A stretch of 64,000 bases of DNA from Agitococcus lubricus (GCF_003051055.1 NZ_QAON01000005.1:62001-126000), one strand, 5' to 3'. Positions 1-9,636 are shown, counted from the first letter of the stretch. Program-made: numbers and translations. The notes: generated by a model from the letters alone, not told the origin.

Positions 1-452
1 CCTTATTAGAATGTTTTGTCTTTGCGATGGCAGCCGCGCGGGATATTGAACAGCGTTTAAGTCACACTGCCCCGCCTCCTGCTTGCCCGTTATGGGATGA
101 GTCGCAAGTGCGCAACTCCGATGAAGATGTCGTCATTTTGCATAATTGGGACGAGTTGCGTCGTTTTATGTGGGACTATGTAGGTATTGTGCGTACCGAT
201 AAACGTCTACAACGGGCATTACGCCGCATAGAATTACTGAAAAGTGAAATTAGCGAGTATTACAGCAATTACAAAGTGTCGTCCAATTTACTGGAGCTGC
301 GTAATTTAGTGTTGGTGAGTGAGTTAATTGTGCGTTCTGCCCTCGCACGTAAAGAGTCGCGTGGCCTACATTACACGTTAGATTATCCGCAAATGAATAG
401 CGGTCTAGTGGATACTGTGTTAGTACCACCTGAGTTTTTAGTGGAGACATAG
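1..452 (+). CDS. nadB: L-aspartate oxidase, C-terminal part (cut by window start)
   Basis: C-terminal helical domain of a fumarate-reductase/succinate-dehydrogenase-type flavoprotein. The frame is open from base 3 and reads through LLECFVFA, so the methionine at base 27 is internal. The motif [15 protein letters not shown] near the end is the substrate/FAD-side signature seen in NadB and SdhA relatives. NadB oxidises L-aspartate to iminoaspartate, the first step of de novo NAD synthesis, in the cytoplasm. The N-terminal FAD domain lies outside the window. NadB is preferred over SdhA because the protein ends shortly after this motif. Confidence 0.85.
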   Translation, partial: LLECFVFAMAAARDIEQRLSHTAPPPACPLWDESQVRNSDEDVVILHNWDELRRFMWDYVGIVRTDKRLQRALRRIELLKSEISEYYSNYKVSSNLLELRNLVLVSELIVRSALARKESRGLHYTLDYPQMNSGLVDTVLVPPEFLVET

Positions 453-458
453 AATATT

Positions 459-956
459 ATGGCGCTATTTGCTAATGCGTTACTTACTGTGCTTATTATT
501 GGTTTAATCATAGCATTCTTTATTATACGGTATTCCATCACAACCGAGCTTGAGAGCCGATTACAAAAAGCTAGTCTGATTGCGCCATTTATTCATGGGA
601 GCGTTGTTAAGAGCTATTTTAAGTATCCAGCAGGGAGTCCTTTAGTTGAGACTGTTGTTATTCAAGGTAAATGGCGACAATATGACACCAATATTATCTT
701 ATATCCCTCTTATTTTAAAATCAGTATTCTTTTTTCAAAATTAAGTAATCGTGGCTTTTGGTTTGTTAGCTTCCCAAAAACGGTTGATAACAACATTATC
801 TGGGCTCATAAATGCTTATTACGTTTTTGTAAGTATGACGACTTCTTAAATACTGACGATATCTTTACACCTAGCAAACTTTTTCCTGTATTCACCAAAC
901 TAGAGCAAGAAGCAAATAAATTAATAATCACCCACTCACCTAAACCTAGTCTCTAA
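459..956 (+). CDS. Hypothetical single-pass membrane protein
   Basis: A 165-residue protein that I do not recognise. Residues 5-25 are strongly hydrophobic (ALLTVLIIGLIIAFFII) and form a likely N-terminal membrane anchor. The remainder is a mixed, aromatic-rich soluble domain with no motif I can name. It starts 6 bases after the nadB stop and may be translated from the same message. The ribosome binding site is weak. The length and reading frame look real because codon use matches the neighbours, but the function is unknown. Confidence 0.55.
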   Translation: MALFANALLTVLIIGLIIAFFIIRYSITTELESRLQKASLIAPFIHGSVVKSYFKYPAGSPLVETVVIQGKWRQYDTNIILYPSYFKISILFSKLSNRGFWFVSFPKTVDNNIIWAHKCLLRFCKYDDFLNTDDIFTPSKLFPVFTKLEQEANKLIITHSPKPSL

Positions 957-1047
957 ACGCCGATAGTTATTCTTATCCCTGTTGTCAAGCAAGATAGCCA
1001 TCATATAAGGGAAACTATTTTTTGAGTGTTGATAGCTTAACACCGAC

Positions 1048-1491
1048 TTACCAGTCAAATAGCCTTAAAGGGTGCAGCGCACTCAAACGTAATCGTGCTT
1101 GTAAACGCCTGTAGTGATTAGCAGAAACACTGTCAGGAAAAATAACGACGCTATAATGCGTGCCTAAATTGGGCTCTTGATAATGCAATACGATTAAATA
1201 ACGCCATACCGTCTGCGCGTGTAAGTTGACTTTGATACGTTGTCCCTGCCTTAAAATAATCCACCAGTCTTTGTCATCTGCTTGCACAGCGTGAATCTGG
1301 TAGGGCGAGACTCTAAAGCCTAAGCCAGTGATACAAACCAACAATACCCATGCCCCACCCGCAATAACCTGACACCACGTTGGCAAGTGCGCACAATAAA
1401 TAGCAATGGCCGCTAGAATAAACGCTCCAACGACTATCGCTCGATGCCAATATGACGGTTTAAGCGTCGTGTCCAGTGCCCAAACGCTCAT
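1048..1491 (-). CDS. ygfX: YgfX-family inner-membrane protein
   Basis: A 147-residue protein with two hydrophobic segments at about residues 18-36 and 40-58, followed by a soluble C-terminal domain. Size, topology and position directly downstream of sdhE match YgfX (also called CptA), proposed in E. coli to act as a toxin-like partner of SdhE that affects cell division proteins. Its start overlaps the end of sdhE by 32 bases, so the two are translationally linked. The toxin role is family knowledge and is not shown by this sequence. Confidence 0.8.
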   Translation of the reverse strand: MSVWALDTTLKPSYWHRAIVVGAFILAAIAIYCAHLPTWCQVIAGGAWVLLVCITGLGFRVSPYQIHAVQADDKDWWIILRQGQRIKVNLHAQTVWRYLIVLHYQEPNLGTHYSVVIFPDSVSANHYRRLQARLRLSALHPLRLFDW

Positions 1492-1726
1492 GAAACACCT
1501 GAATAATATGCACTAGGTCGGGGTCTTCGGGGTGTTCATAGCCCATAAACCACGCTAATAAATCGGGGTCTTCACATTTAATTAACTTGGCTACCATCGC
1601 TTGTTCATTAGCTGGTAATGATAAATAATGGTCACGCATAAATGGCTCAAAAAATACATCTAACTCTTTTAAGCCGCGTCGTGCGCGCCAAAACATGGCA
1701 CGTTCAGCATCGGTCAATTCACGCAT
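1460..1726 (-). CDS. sdhE: FAD assembly factor SdhE
   Basis: An 88-residue small helical protein of the SdhE/Sdh5/YgfY family. SdhE promotes covalent attachment of FAD to the succinate dehydrogenase flavoprotein SdhA. The family RGxxE motif is present as RRGLKELD near residues 16-23, and the acidic D/E-rich C-terminal half (EDPDLLAWFMGYEHPEDPDL) is typical. It is the first gene of an sdhE-ygfX pair and is divergent from ygfZ, the arrangement common in gammaproteobacteria. Confidence 0.92.
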   Translation of the reverse strand: MRELTDAERAMFWRARRGLKELDVFFEPFMRDHYLSLPANEQAMVAKLIKCEDPDLLAWFMGYEHPEDPDLVHIIQVFHERLGTGHDA

Positions 1727-1851
1727 TTTTTATCTCGCTGATTTTATTTATCTATTATATCATGACTCTATATCCACTTTGTCAAAAACCATCGCCACAC
1801 TGACGCTGTCCTCTGTGTTGCATGATGCTGTGTCTTACCGAGATAAATCCT

Positions 1852-2775
1852 ATGTCCGCATTACAAATTATTCGGCTCGATAATGAGCATATTTTTACGA
1901 TTCATGGCGTTGATGCGCATAAATTTTTGCAAGGGCAAACCACAACCGATATCCAGACATTAACCCCGCAACATGCGTGCTTAGGGGGCTATGCTAACTT
2001 AAAGGGGCGTTTGGTGTTCAGTTTTAACGCTGTCGAATGGCCAGCACAACATATTCAGTTGTTGGTTGACCGCGAACTATCGACCACAGCGCAAAACACC
2101 TTAAAAAAATATATGGTTTTTTCTAAAGCCCAACTGACTGAAGCCCCCTTAGTCGCTTTTGGCGTAATGGGAACAGCGGCCTATGAGCATTTACATGCTA
2201 TCTGTGGTGATTGCCCGACCGACACTCGACACACCTATAGCACAGCCGAATGGAGTATTACCCGACTACACGGTGAACATCGTTGGCTGATTTTAGTCAC
2301 CGCTGATGCAGCAGAAAGTTTATGGTCTCAACTGAACGTAGCCGCGACGGTTGCAACACTCAATGACTGGCGGCTGGCACAAATTCGGGCAGGAGAAACC
2401 CCTGTCTTGGCACAAACGAGTGAGCTTTATCAGCCGCAAGAACTGAACTATCTGAATTTAGACGCGATTAGCTACAACAAAGGCTGTTATACAGGCCAAG
2501 AAATTATTGCTCGTTTATATTTTAGGGGCAAACTCAAACAATGGGCACACCGCTTTAGCGTACAAACAGCGCACTTACCTGCGCTCAATACCCCCTTGTA
2601 TGATAGAGAAGGTCAGAGTCAGGGACATGTTGTGCTTGCGGCACAAGCGAGTCCAGATACGGTAGAGCTTTTAGCGATTGCTCGTCACGACAAAGTCAGC
2701 CATCTGTTTTTGGGTGAAGAGAAAAAATCCTTGGATGTGCTTGATTTGCCTTATGTGGTCGCCATGAAAGATTGA
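1852..2775 (+). CDS. ygfZ: tRNA-modifying / Fe-S protein repair factor YgfZ
   Basis: A folate-binding GcvT-like protein of about 307 residues. The YgfZ signature K-G-C-Y-x-G-Q-E is present as KGCYTGQEIIAR in the second half. YgfZ supports folate-dependent maintenance of some Fe-S enzymes such as MiaB. The start at 1852 (MSALQIIRL) is preferred to an in-frame ATG at 1822, because the extra 10 residues are unlike the family. It is divergent from sdhE-ygfX. The gene ends 11 bases before the convergent channel gene. Confidence 0.9.
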   Translation: MSALQIIRLDNEHIFTIHGVDAHKFLQGQTTTDIQTLTPQHACLGGYANLKGRLVFSFNAVEWPAQHIQLLVDRELSTTAQNTLKKYMVFSKAQLTEAPLVAFGVMGTAAYEHLHAICGDCPTDTRHTYSTAEWSITRLHGEHRWLILVTADAAESLWSQLNVAATVATLNDWRLAQIRAGETPVLAQTSELYQPQELNYLNLDAISYNKGCYTGQEIIARLYFRGKLKQWAHRFSVQTAHLPALNTPLYDREGQSQGHVVLAAQASPDTVELLAIARHDKVSHLFLGEEKKSLDVLDLPYVVAMKD

Positions 2776-2786
2776 ACTGAGCACCA

Positions 2787-4472
2787 TCAGGATTTCATTT
2801 TTTGTGCTAACCAACGCCACATTAAGCCATCAGGGCGGTCAATATTATCAATCACATAGGATAAGACTTGTTCGTCCCGCAGGCTAATTTCAAAACGGTA
2901 TTGCATGCTGGGCGCCCCCGCTAACAGTAAGCGGTCATTAGGCAGAATCATGATGTCCTCTTCGACAGGTGCGGGTATAAAGCGTCCACCACGCATGATG
3001 GCCACGATATAAACAGGTAAGCGTTGGTCACGGTCGCGGTTATCACGCACCAAATCTAAAAAGCGAATTTGACGCTTTTGGCACAACCAAGAAAAAATGG
3101 CAGGGGCTTCGTCAAAATTGATACAAACTTCCCAAATACGGGTATTGTCGTCGGGCAAGGCGTGTAACAAACGTTGAATATCTAGAGCGGGAATTTGCGG
3201 GATATGGTCATAAAAAACAGGCAATAGGTTGGACGTCATCGCCGCCAAACATTGGCGCGCCACCATCACACTGGGCACCATGAGCATGTCTGGCTTTAGG
3301 GCTTGAAACAGCAAGGCACTATGGTCATCGTTTTGCCGAAGAATCACATAAATATCAGGGTTTACCTGCCGAGCTAAAGCGACTAGTGCCAAATTACGGG
3401 TATCATCGCCAGTCGCCACCACGATACCTGCGGCATAAGGCAAATGGGCATCGCGTAACTCATCTAATTCATCTTGCCAAATACCCTCGATATCCTTAGG
3501 CGACAGATTGAGCAATGTCGGGTCAATGGGCGTGCAAGGGCGGCCTGTTTCGCTCAACGCATCGACCACTAATTTGCCAAAACGACCATAACCACAAATA
3601 ATCCATTGCCCTTCTGGACAATCGCGCGTGGTCAACCGACTCGTGCTATGTGTCGGTGTGAGATGGGTAAATAATTGGTGAGCTTGTGGATTTAATAATA
3701 ATAAACGCAGCTCGTCGGTAAAAACCTTAAAAGGGTTAATTAACATATCTGTGCCAAAGGCAAGCGCACTTTCGGCAATACTGGGTGTTTCTGAACGACA
3801 ATACACAGGGACATACGGATTTAACACCCGTGTGGCCGCCGCAATCCCTAAATTTGTCGCGTCATCAGAGGTTAAGGCCAATACTCCTGCTAATTCAGGA
3901 TGGGATAAGCCTGCTGCCATGAGGACTTCAGCATCTCTGGCATCCGCTAATAAAGCAGGAATACTCAATCCGTGGTCATGTAACTCCAACTCAAACATTT
4001 CTTGTTCGCGTTTTTCTAAGACCACCACACGCTGGCCAGCGTGCCCCAAACGGTCACACAACATTGCGCCCGTTTGCCCATAACCACACATCAACCAAAA
4101 TGGCTCACGAATCCGTTTGACACTGCGGCTAAAACTCCCTCGCTTCATGGCTTCCAAAAACGTTCTATCTTGCGCCAAAGACATAATAGCTGCCAATAAC
4201 CAAGCCCAATTTACTACCGACAAATAAATACAAAACGTTACCCACATCCGTTGTAAATTATTGAAGGCATAAGGAATTTCACCAAAACCGATGGTTGTCG
4301 CGGTATAACTCATAAAATAAAAAGCATGAAACCAACTCATTGGCACAGGATTCCCCTGCCCATCTGTTCCTTCAATCAATACTAAGCCCGTGACACTGAT
4401 GGTATAGGTCATAATCAGCGCAATAATCGGGAAACGCAGGCGGCGTAGCGCAATAAAAAATGCCGTGTTCAT
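2787..4472 (-). CDS. Potassium channel protein with two RCK/TrkA-N domains
   Basis: A 561-residue inner-membrane protein. Residues 12-34 and about 70-100 are transmembrane segments flanking a pore loop with selectivity-filter sequence TTIGFGE. Two cytoplasmic Rossmann (TrkA-N) domains follow, each opening with a nucleotide-binding motif: LMCGYGQTGAML near residue 127 and IICGYGRFGKLV near 292. Such proteins are ligand-gated K+ channels. The filter has GFG where the commonest K+ channel filter has GYG. It overlaps the upstream small membrane gene by one base (TAATG), so the two are probably co-translated. Confidence 0.85.
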   Translation of the reverse strand: MNTAFFIALRRLRFPIIALIMTYTISVTGLVLIEGTDGQGNPVPMSWFHAFYFMSYTATTIGFGEIPYAFNNLQRMWVTFCIYLSVVNWAWLLAAIMSLAQDRTFLEAMKRGSFSRSVKRIREPFWLMCGYGQTGAMLCDRLGHAGQRVVVLEKREQEMFELELHDHGLSIPALLADARDAEVLMAAGLSHPELAGVLALTSDDATNLGIAAATRVLNPYVPVYCRSETPSIAESALAFGTDMLINPFKVFTDELRLLLLNPQAHQLFTHLTPTHSTSRLTTRDCPEGQWIICGYGRFGKLVVDALSETGRPCTPIDPTLLNLSPKDIEGIWQDELDELRDAHLPYAAGIVVATGDDTRNLALVALARQVNPDIYVILRQNDDHSALLFQALKPDMLMVPSVMVARQCLAAMTSNLLPVFYDHIPQIPALDIQRLLHALPDDNTRIWEVCINFDEAPAIFSWLCQKRQIRFLDLVRDNRDRDQRLPVYIVAIMRGGRFIPAPVEEDIMILPNDRLLLAGAPSMQYRFEISLRDEQVLSYVIDNIDRPDGLMWRWLAQKMKS

Positions 4473-4852
4473 TAGCGACGAAACATCACAGTTTCAGCAA
4501 TCAACAAAATCAGCGATACAAAGTTAGCCAACATCGCGCCCCCTGCCAATGATACGATACTGGCCATCGCGCTGGGCGTCATTTGCCCCACCACTTGTGT
4601 CTGATATCCCCAAAAAATGGCAGCAGCGACTAGTTGTAATACGGCCACTAAACTGGTCGCTAATTGGGTAGCCCCCATGTGCGAACGGTCGCCAAACTTG
4701 AGCGATGTTGCAATCAAATTGACCACTAATGCAGCGACAAACTCCCCAATATGATGTAAATCGGGATTACTGATATCGCCAATAAAAAAACCGAAGTTGA
4801 GCGTGGCAGCAAGCACAATAAAAAAGGCAAATACGACTTTTTCTAGATTCAT
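4472..4852 (-). CDS. DUF6394 family small membrane protein
   Basis: A 126-residue protein with four hydrophobic segments (about residues 4-24, 33-51, 64-84, 96-120). The opening MNLEKVVFAFFIVLAATLNF and the ISNPDLHHIGEFVAALVVNL region resemble the DUF6394 family that sits beside K+ channel genes in pseudomonads and relatives. Its stop overlaps the start of the channel gene by one base, which suggests a stoichiometric or accessory role with the channel. That role is an inference. The family has no experimentally assigned function that I know of. Confidence 0.7.
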   Translation of the reverse strand: MNLEKVVFAFFIVLAATLNFGFFIGDISNPDLHHIGEFVAALVVNLIATSLKFGDRSHMGATQLATSLVAVLQLVAAAIFWGYQTQVVGQMTPSAMASIVSLAGGAMLANFVSLILLIAETVMFRR

Positions 4853-4891
4853 TTTATTTCTCGTAATAGTATATTGTCATTTCAAGATAGG

Positions 4892-4961
4892 CTTCGACTC
4901 CGCTTAGCCACCACGATTTGACTCAACCAGCGTTTAGAAGCTCCCTGAGCGTAGTCGAAGG
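4892..4961. repeat. Palindromic intergenic repeat, TTCGACT family, copy 1
   Basis: Ends are inverted: CTTCGACTCCGCT on the left and GAGCGTAGTCGAAG on the right, about 70 bases apart. The same arms occur at 5660, 23648, 48871 and 55855. It lies between the DUF6394 gene and the methyltransferase gene, downstream of the latter. Confidence 0.75.
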
Positions 4962-4978
4962 GATAATTTAGGTACACT

Positions 4979-5596
4979 TCAAGACTTAATCGCCACACCT
5001 TGAATAATACAGCCACCCACCGAGACTAATTTAGGATGCTGAAAACGCTCAATTTTCTCAAAGCTAAAACCTGCTTGTTTAATGGTGGCTTCTGTATCCC
5101 GATTTAACTGACAACCACACGCTACATGTTTCCATGCAGGATTAATGGCATCTTGGCAACGTGCTAACCAAGGTTTTGGTGCACGCACGTGTTCCAAAAA
5201 CAATAACTGGCCATTGGGTTTTAAGACTCGATAGGCTTCTTGCAAAGCTAATAAAGGATTAGGAATGGTGCATAACACCAAACACATAATCACCGTATCA
5301 AAACTGTTATCAGCGAAATCTAACTGATGAGCATCACCCACTGCCAACTTAACCACTGCTTGTGAAGGTGCTTTTTTGACCATCAGCTCGGCTTTTTTTA
5401 GCATGGGCAACTCAGGTTCAATGCCAATAATTTCGCTCGCATCACTGCCATAAAACGGTAAATTTGCACCTGTACCAATGCCAATTTCTAAAACTCGCCC
5501 CTTAGCTAAGGCAATGGTTTGCTGACGTTGTGGTTTTAAGGGTTTGGTTGCCACATCTAAGACCACAGGAAAAATATAATCTGCATAAAAAGACAT
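4979..5596 (-). CDS. Class I SAM-dependent methyltransferase
   Basis: A 205-residue cytoplasmic protein with the class I methyltransferase fold. Motif I is VLEIGIGTGANLPFY at about residues 35-49. The acidic post-I residue is in IGIEPE, and motif II/III is present as DAHQLDF...FDTVIMCLVL. The C-terminal half carries CGCQLNRDTEATI, typical of the METTL7/UbiE-like group that acts on small or lipid substrates. The substrate cannot be told from the sequence. It stands alone between two TTCGACT-family repeats. Confidence 0.82.
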   Translation of the reverse strand: MSFYADYIFPVVLDVATKPLKPQRQQTIALAKGRVLEIGIGTGANLPFYGSDASEIIGIEPELPMLKKAELMVKKAPSQAVVKLAVGDAHQLDFADNSFDTVIMCLVLCTIPNPLLALQEAYRVLKPNGQLLFLEHVRAPKPWLARCQDAINPAWKHVACGCQLNRDTEATIKQAGFSFEKIERFQHPKLVSVGGCIIQGVAIKS

Positions 5597-5659
5597 TTTT
5601 ATTCTCTATCAATCATGTAACAACAGACCAACAAGCGGAGTTGACGTATCAATTGCTAG

Positions 5660-5727
5660 TTTCGACTCCGCTCAACTAACACTGCTCCCTGAGCTTGGCC
5701 AGCCCTGACAGTCGAAGGGTCGAAGGG
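5660..5727. repeat. Palindromic intergenic repeat, TTCGACT family, copy 2
   Basis: TTCGACTCCGCTCAAC on the left and GTCGAAGGGTCGAAGGG on the right, with CTCCCTGAGC in between. It abuts the 3' end of the hydrolase gene (stop at 5732). It could serve as a transcript end, since the arms can pair. Confidence 0.7.
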
Positions 5728-5731
5728 CATT

Positions 5732-6832
5732 CTACAAATCTGCCAAAGGATGTTCAGGCCACAAACTTTGATAATGGCCATCTAACCATGCTTCGGTCAC
5801 TTGCTCAATGGTTGCAGGTTGCCATTGTGGATGTTGGTCTTTATCCACCAATAAGGCACGTACACCTTCAATAAAATCTGGATGACGCGCACATTGCACC
5901 GATAAAGTTAACTCTTGTCGAAAACAATCGGCTAAACTTTGTGTGCTGCCCTGCTGCCACTGACGATAAATTAACGCAGCACTGGTTGGTGAACCACGCT
6001 TTAAGGTGTTTGCTGCTTTATCAAGCCAAGCATTGTTACTCGGCTGAATAAGCTGTTGATACAGCTCCAGCAAATTATTAGTTTGGGTGCGTTGCTCAAT
6101 ATCCGCTTGCGCTAAAGCTAATTGACCTTGAGGCAGTTCTTTAAGAGCCAATTGGTCTAAGAGTTGACTGATTTGTTGTGGATGTTGTTGTCTATCTTTC
6201 GCCCACTCAATCAAGGCTAATTGTTCAAGCACTTGTTGACGTGCCGAGCTTGGCAAGGCATGGCTAGCAAACCCAGTTTGTAGGGCATCCGACGCGTTAA
6301 TTTGCGCGCCTGTCATACCCAAAAACAAACCCACTTGGCCTAAACGTGCCAAAAACCACGAGCCACCGACATCAGGATACAAACCAATGGTTATTTCGGG
6401 CATCGCCAAACGGGATGTTTCAGTAACAATACGGTGTGATGCCCCTGCCAACAAGCCGATGCCACCACCCATAACAAAACCTGTCGCCCAAACAATAAAC
6501 GGTTTTGGGAATTGATGAATCAAGTAATCTAAACGATATTCGGCACTAAAAAAATCAACTGCCGTTTTATCATCAATGCCATGTTCACGCACTGCGACAC
6601 AAATCTTTTTAACATCACCACCTGCACAAAAGGCTTTTTCACCTGCCCCCTGTAAAACGACCGCCACCACATTGTCATCTTTTGCCCATTGTTGCAGTTG
6701 TGGATACAACAACTCAATCATAGGTAAATTTAATGAGTTTAAGGTTTTTTCACTATTTAGTTGCGCAATGGCAATTTTTTTACCCTTGGTGGAGGTTAAT
6801 TCACTAAATAAAACAGGTGCTAAAGAACTCAT
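5732..6832 (-). CDS. 3-hydroxyisobutyryl-CoA hydrolase-like enoyl-CoA hydratase/isomerase
   Basis: A crotonase-fold protein of about 366 residues. The oxyanion-hole segments are [10 protein letters not shown] and [14 protein letters not shown], followed by the HIBYL-CoA hydrolase signature [18 protein letters not shown]. The length exceeds the roughly 260 residues of plain hydratases and fits the HIBCH group, which acts in valine degradation. The start at 6832 overlaps the stop of the uracil-DNA glycosylase gene (ATGA), favouring it over an in-frame upstream ATG at 6847. Substrate assignment is by family resemblance only. Confidence 0.82.
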   Translation of the reverse strand: MSSLAPVLFSELTSTKGKKIAIAQLNSEKTLNSLNLPMIELLYPQLQQWAKDDNVVAVVLQGAGEKAFCAGGDVKKICVAVREHGIDDKTAVDFFSAEYRLDYLIHQFPKPFIVWATGFVMGGGIGLLAGASHRIVTETSRLAMPEITIGLYPDVGGSWFLARLGQVGLFLGMTGAQINASDALQTGFASHALPSSARQQVLEQLALIEWAKDRQQHPQQISQLLDQLALKELPQGQLALAQADIEQRTQTNNLLELYQQLIQPSNNAWLDKAANTLKRGSPTSAALIYRQWQQGSTQSLADCFRQELTLSVQCARHPDFIEGVRALLVDKDQHPQWQPATIEQVTEAWLDGHYQSLWPEHPLADL

Positions 6833-7563
6833 ACAGGTAATGCCCAATTAATTGGCTCTAAACCATGTTCTGCTAAATACGCATTGGTCTGAGAAAAATG
6901 TTTGCAACCAAAAAAACCACCACGATTGGCAGCCATTGGCGATGGATGGGTCGCTTTTAGCACTAAATGCTTATGGGTATCAATGTGCTGCCCCTTCTTT
7001 TGGGCATAACTTCCCCAAAGCAAGAAGACTAAATTTTCACATTGCTCATTTAATACTTTAATAATTTCATCCGTAAATAACTCCCAACCACGACCTTGAT
7101 GTGAGGCAGGTTGGCCAGCTTCTACAGTCAGTACACTGTTAAGTAATAACACCCCTTGTGTCGCCCATGAGCTTAAGTCGCCATGACGAACAGGCTGCGC
7201 GCCCACATCATTAAACAACTCACGATAAATATTTTGCAAAGACGGTGGTACTGCCACCCCACGACGCACAGAAAAACACAAACCATGGGCTTGACCCACG
7301 CCATGATAAGGGTCTTGCCCTAAAATCACGACTTTGACTTGTGACAAGGGCGTGGTATTTAAGGCATTAAAATATTCGCCTGCGGGGGGATAAATGGTTT
7401 TACCTAATTTTTTTTGCTCGGCTAAAAATTGACGCAAATTACTCATATACGGCTGTAAAAAAGCAGGTGCAAGTACCGTTTTCCATGAATCATGGAGTTG
7501 TATCCGCGCGAGTGCTTCTTGCTGCTCTGCCGTTAATTCCATCGGCAAGGAAAGAGGAGTCAT
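6829..7563 (-). CDS. ung: Uracil-DNA glycosylase
   Basis: A 244-residue family 1 UDG that removes uracil from DNA at the start of base-excision repair. The catalytic water-activating motif [18 protein letters not shown] is complete, with the aspartate in place. The DNA-intercalation motif [14 protein letters not shown] is also present. Length matches the E. coli enzyme. It is the first gene of a two-gene unit with the hydrolase, coupled by an ATGA overlap. Confidence 0.96.
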   Translation of the reverse strand: MTPLSLPMELTAEQQEALARIQLHDSWKTVLAPAFLQPYMSNLRQFLAEQKKLGKTIYPPAGEYFNALNTTPLSQVKVVILGQDPYHGVGQAHGLCFSVRRGVAVPPSLQNIYRELFNDVGAQPVRHGDLSSWATQGVLLLNSVLTVEAGQPASHQGRGWELFTDEIIKVLNEQCENLVFLLWGSYAQKKGQHIDTHKHLVLKATHPSPMAANRGGFFGCKHFSQTNAYLAEHGLEPINWALPV

Positions 7564-7638
7564 TCGTTCTAATATCCTAAAAATAGAGTGACACTATGAT
7601 GATGTTTTTAGTAGACCCACAGCACCTTCATCGTCTGT

Positions 7639-8340
7639 TTATTCATACAATCGGCAAATTGCTCGCACTTGATGCATTAGCAATTGCTTCATGGCTTGAC
7701 GGTCATAATTACCTACTGGACGCAAAAAGCCATCTATTTCTAAATGGCGAATCGTCATTAAAATCAAACGCCCAGATTCGGCTGGTTTATCAACCCCAAT
7801 CAGTTCTAACATTTTGGTGACATCTCGCAAAACGCTATTACTATAATCTAAGGCTAAACCGTGCAAACGCTCATCTTGTAACACGGCATACCAAAAGGCT
7901 TGTTCAATCATCAGCTTATCACGATGATTTTTAAGCCTATCTATTAAATCATCTATCGCCACATCCACAATATAGTCAATCACTTGCGGCAACACTTGCT
8001 GTAAATTTGTACCCGAATATAATGGAAAATTGACGAGCAACCACTCGTGTACTTTTAGCCAAAACGGATTGACGAAGTTTTCCATGACATCTTTTGCATA
8101 AAGCGTTAAAGCATCTGCCAATAAGTCATGAATATCCTTAAAATAGTAAGTAGTTGCTGATAACGGGACATCCGCTTCTAATGCGACAGCACGGTGACGT
8201 ACCCCACGTACACCATCACGCACCATGACCCGTAATGCGGCTTGTAATATCGCCAATCGCCGTTGCTCACTACTTTGACGAGCAGGCTTACGACCATGAT
8301 AAGAAGACTTAGAAACTTTCGTGACAGGAGTTGCAGACAT
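7639..8340 (-). CDS. TetR family transcriptional regulator
   Basis: A 233-residue protein with an N-terminal helix-turn-helix (ILQAALRVMVRDGVRGVRHR, then PLSATTYYFKDIHDLLADAL) typical of TetR repressors. The C-terminal ligand domain is not diagnostic. The first 25 residues are basic and Ser-rich, a short extension before the DNA-binding domain. It is divergent from a small exported protein gene at 8476. No clear palindromic operator was found in the 135 bases between them, so its target is unknown. Confidence 0.85.
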   Translation of the reverse strand: MSATPVTKVSKSSYHGRKPARQSSEQRRLAILQAALRVMVRDGVRGVRHRAVALEADVPLSATTYYFKDIHDLLADALTLYAKDVMENFVNPFWLKVHEWLLVNFPLYSGTNLQQVLPQVIDYIVDVAIDDLIDRLKNHRDKLMIEQAFWYAVLQDERLHGLALDYSNSVLRDVTKMLELIGVDKPAESGRLILMTIRHLEIDGFLRPVGNYDRQAMKQLLMHQVRAICRLYE

Positions 8341-8475
8341 GAATGTAAAACGCTAAAAAACAACTTAAAAAAATGGCTTTTGTCTTGGCCGTTGAATTGA
8401 GTTATGCAGTCCTTGAATAAACGCCGCTAACTCTCTAATATGGCTGAAAATATAACATATTCGCCGAGGCGCGAC

Positions 8476-8796
8476 ATGAAAAACTGGCTTTTAATCCCTG
8501 TAACTTTAATTTCGTTTAATATTGCCCAAGCTGCTGACATGCCACCCCAAGGCATGAGCATGGCTAAAGTAGAAAAACAGTTTGGCACACCGAGCAAAAA
8601 ACTGAGCGCAGTGGGCAAACCACCCATCACACGTTGGGTATATCCCAGCTATACTGTTGTCTTTGAGTATAAGCATGTCGTACAAAGCGTAAAAATGGTA
8701 CAAGACACTCCTATTAGCGTACCAAGTTCACCTACACCCGCCCCCAGTACCGCCCCTAACGAAGCCACGATTAGCGTAGAAGTACAAACGAAATAA
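8476..8796 (+). CDS. Small exported protein of unknown function
   Basis: About 106 residues with a Sec signal peptide (MKNWLLIPVTLISFNIAQAA, cleavage after the final AQA/A). The mature part contains MSMAKVEKQFGTP and TRWVYPSYTVVFEYKHVVQSV, resembling small SmpA/OmlA-like or DUF-type periplasmic proteins that use the phrase V-x-x-x-F-G-x-P. The tail is rich in Pro, Ser and Thr. The start at 8476 is chosen because a GAGG-type ribosome site precedes it and it gives a signal peptide. The ATG at 8440 would bury that signal. One base separates it from the next gene, so the two form an operon. Confidence 0.7.
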   Translation: MKNWLLIPVTLISFNIAQAADMPPQGMSMAKVEKQFGTPSKKLSAVGKPPITRWVYPSYTVVFEYKHVVQSVKMVQDTPISVPSSPTPAPSTAPNEATISVEVQTK

Positions 8797-8797
8797 C

Positions 8798-9523
8798 ATG
8801 GATATTATTGGTCATCGCGGTGCACGTGGCGAAGCCCCCGAAAATACACTGAGCGGCTTTTATTACTTACGCGATTTAGGTATCTCGCGGGTTGAATTTG
8901 ATATTCAAGTCGCAGGTGATGGCCAATTGATTGTGATTCACGACGACATACTTGAGCGCACGACAAATCATCATGGCAGCATTAAAGACGTTGACAGTGA
9001 TGCTCTCTTCAATGTAGACGCGACTCGCCATTTATTTCCTGATTGGCCAATCCGTGAGGGGGTGCCAACCCTGCGTCAAGTATTGGCAGTTTTAGCCGAT
9101 TTTGAACATTTACAACTGGAAGTCAAAGCCAAAACCCTAGCGGATTGCCAAGCTGTTGTTCAGCAACTTCCTGAACTGTGGCAACCTTTTGGCAAACGAG
9201 CAGTCACTACTTCTTTTAATGTAGACTATTTACGCATGATGCAAGCGCATCACCCACATATTCCACGGGGTTTACTGGTCGAGCGCCATTTTGTCGGTGA
9301 TATGATAGGCTTAGCTAAACAGTTAGAATGTTCTCTAATTGCCCCACATCATAGTTTATTAACCAACATATTGATTGACAGTGCCCATCAACAAGGCTTA
9401 GTGGTTTCGACATGGACAGTTAATGATACCCAACGGATGCAAGATTTAGCAGCAATGGGATTGGATAGTTTAATTACCGATTATCCGAGTATGGCCTTAA
9501 AACATTTATACCCTACCCCCTGA
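8798..9523 (+). CDS. Glycerophosphodiester phosphodiesterase
   Basis: A 241-residue GDPD-family TIM barrel. It opens with the family metal/catalytic motif HRGARGEAPENT (residues 5-16), followed by EFDIQVAGDGQLIVIHDD, which carries the second metal ligand and catalytic histidine. It ends with VNDTQRMQDLAAMGLDSLITDYP. It hydrolyses glycerophosphodiesters to glycerol-3-phosphate and an alcohol. There is no signal peptide, so it is the cytoplasmic UgpQ type rather than periplasmic GlpQ. It lies directly behind the small exported protein gene. Confidence 0.92.
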   Translation: MDIIGHRGARGEAPENTLSGFYYLRDLGISRVEFDIQVAGDGQLIVIHDDILERTTNHHGSIKDVDSDALFNVDATRHLFPDWPIREGVPTLRQVLAVLADFEHLQLEVKAKTLADCQAVVQQLPELWQPFGKRAVTTSFNVDYLRMMQAHHPHIPRGLLVERHFVGDMIGLAKQLECSLIAPHHSLLTNILIDSAHQQGLVVSTWTVNDTQRMQDLAAMGLDSLITDYPSMALKHLYPTP

Positions 9524-9636
9524 GTCAATAAGTTGCTGCTGAAGCAGACATAAGGGTTCACTCTCTTTTACAAAAAGTTTCTCATCTTGATTAACTCAAA
9601 AGTGGACAGTCACAGAGGGATACATGGAGTTTAGTC

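Noticed and set aside
5732-6832. Assignment as a plain enoyl-CoA hydratase
   Set aside because: The length of about 366 residues and the [10 protein letters not shown] signature fit the hydrolase group better.
7596-7820. Forward frame opposite the TetR gene
   Set aside because: It lies antisense inside a strong TetR gene with clear helix-turn-helix. Treated as a shadow.
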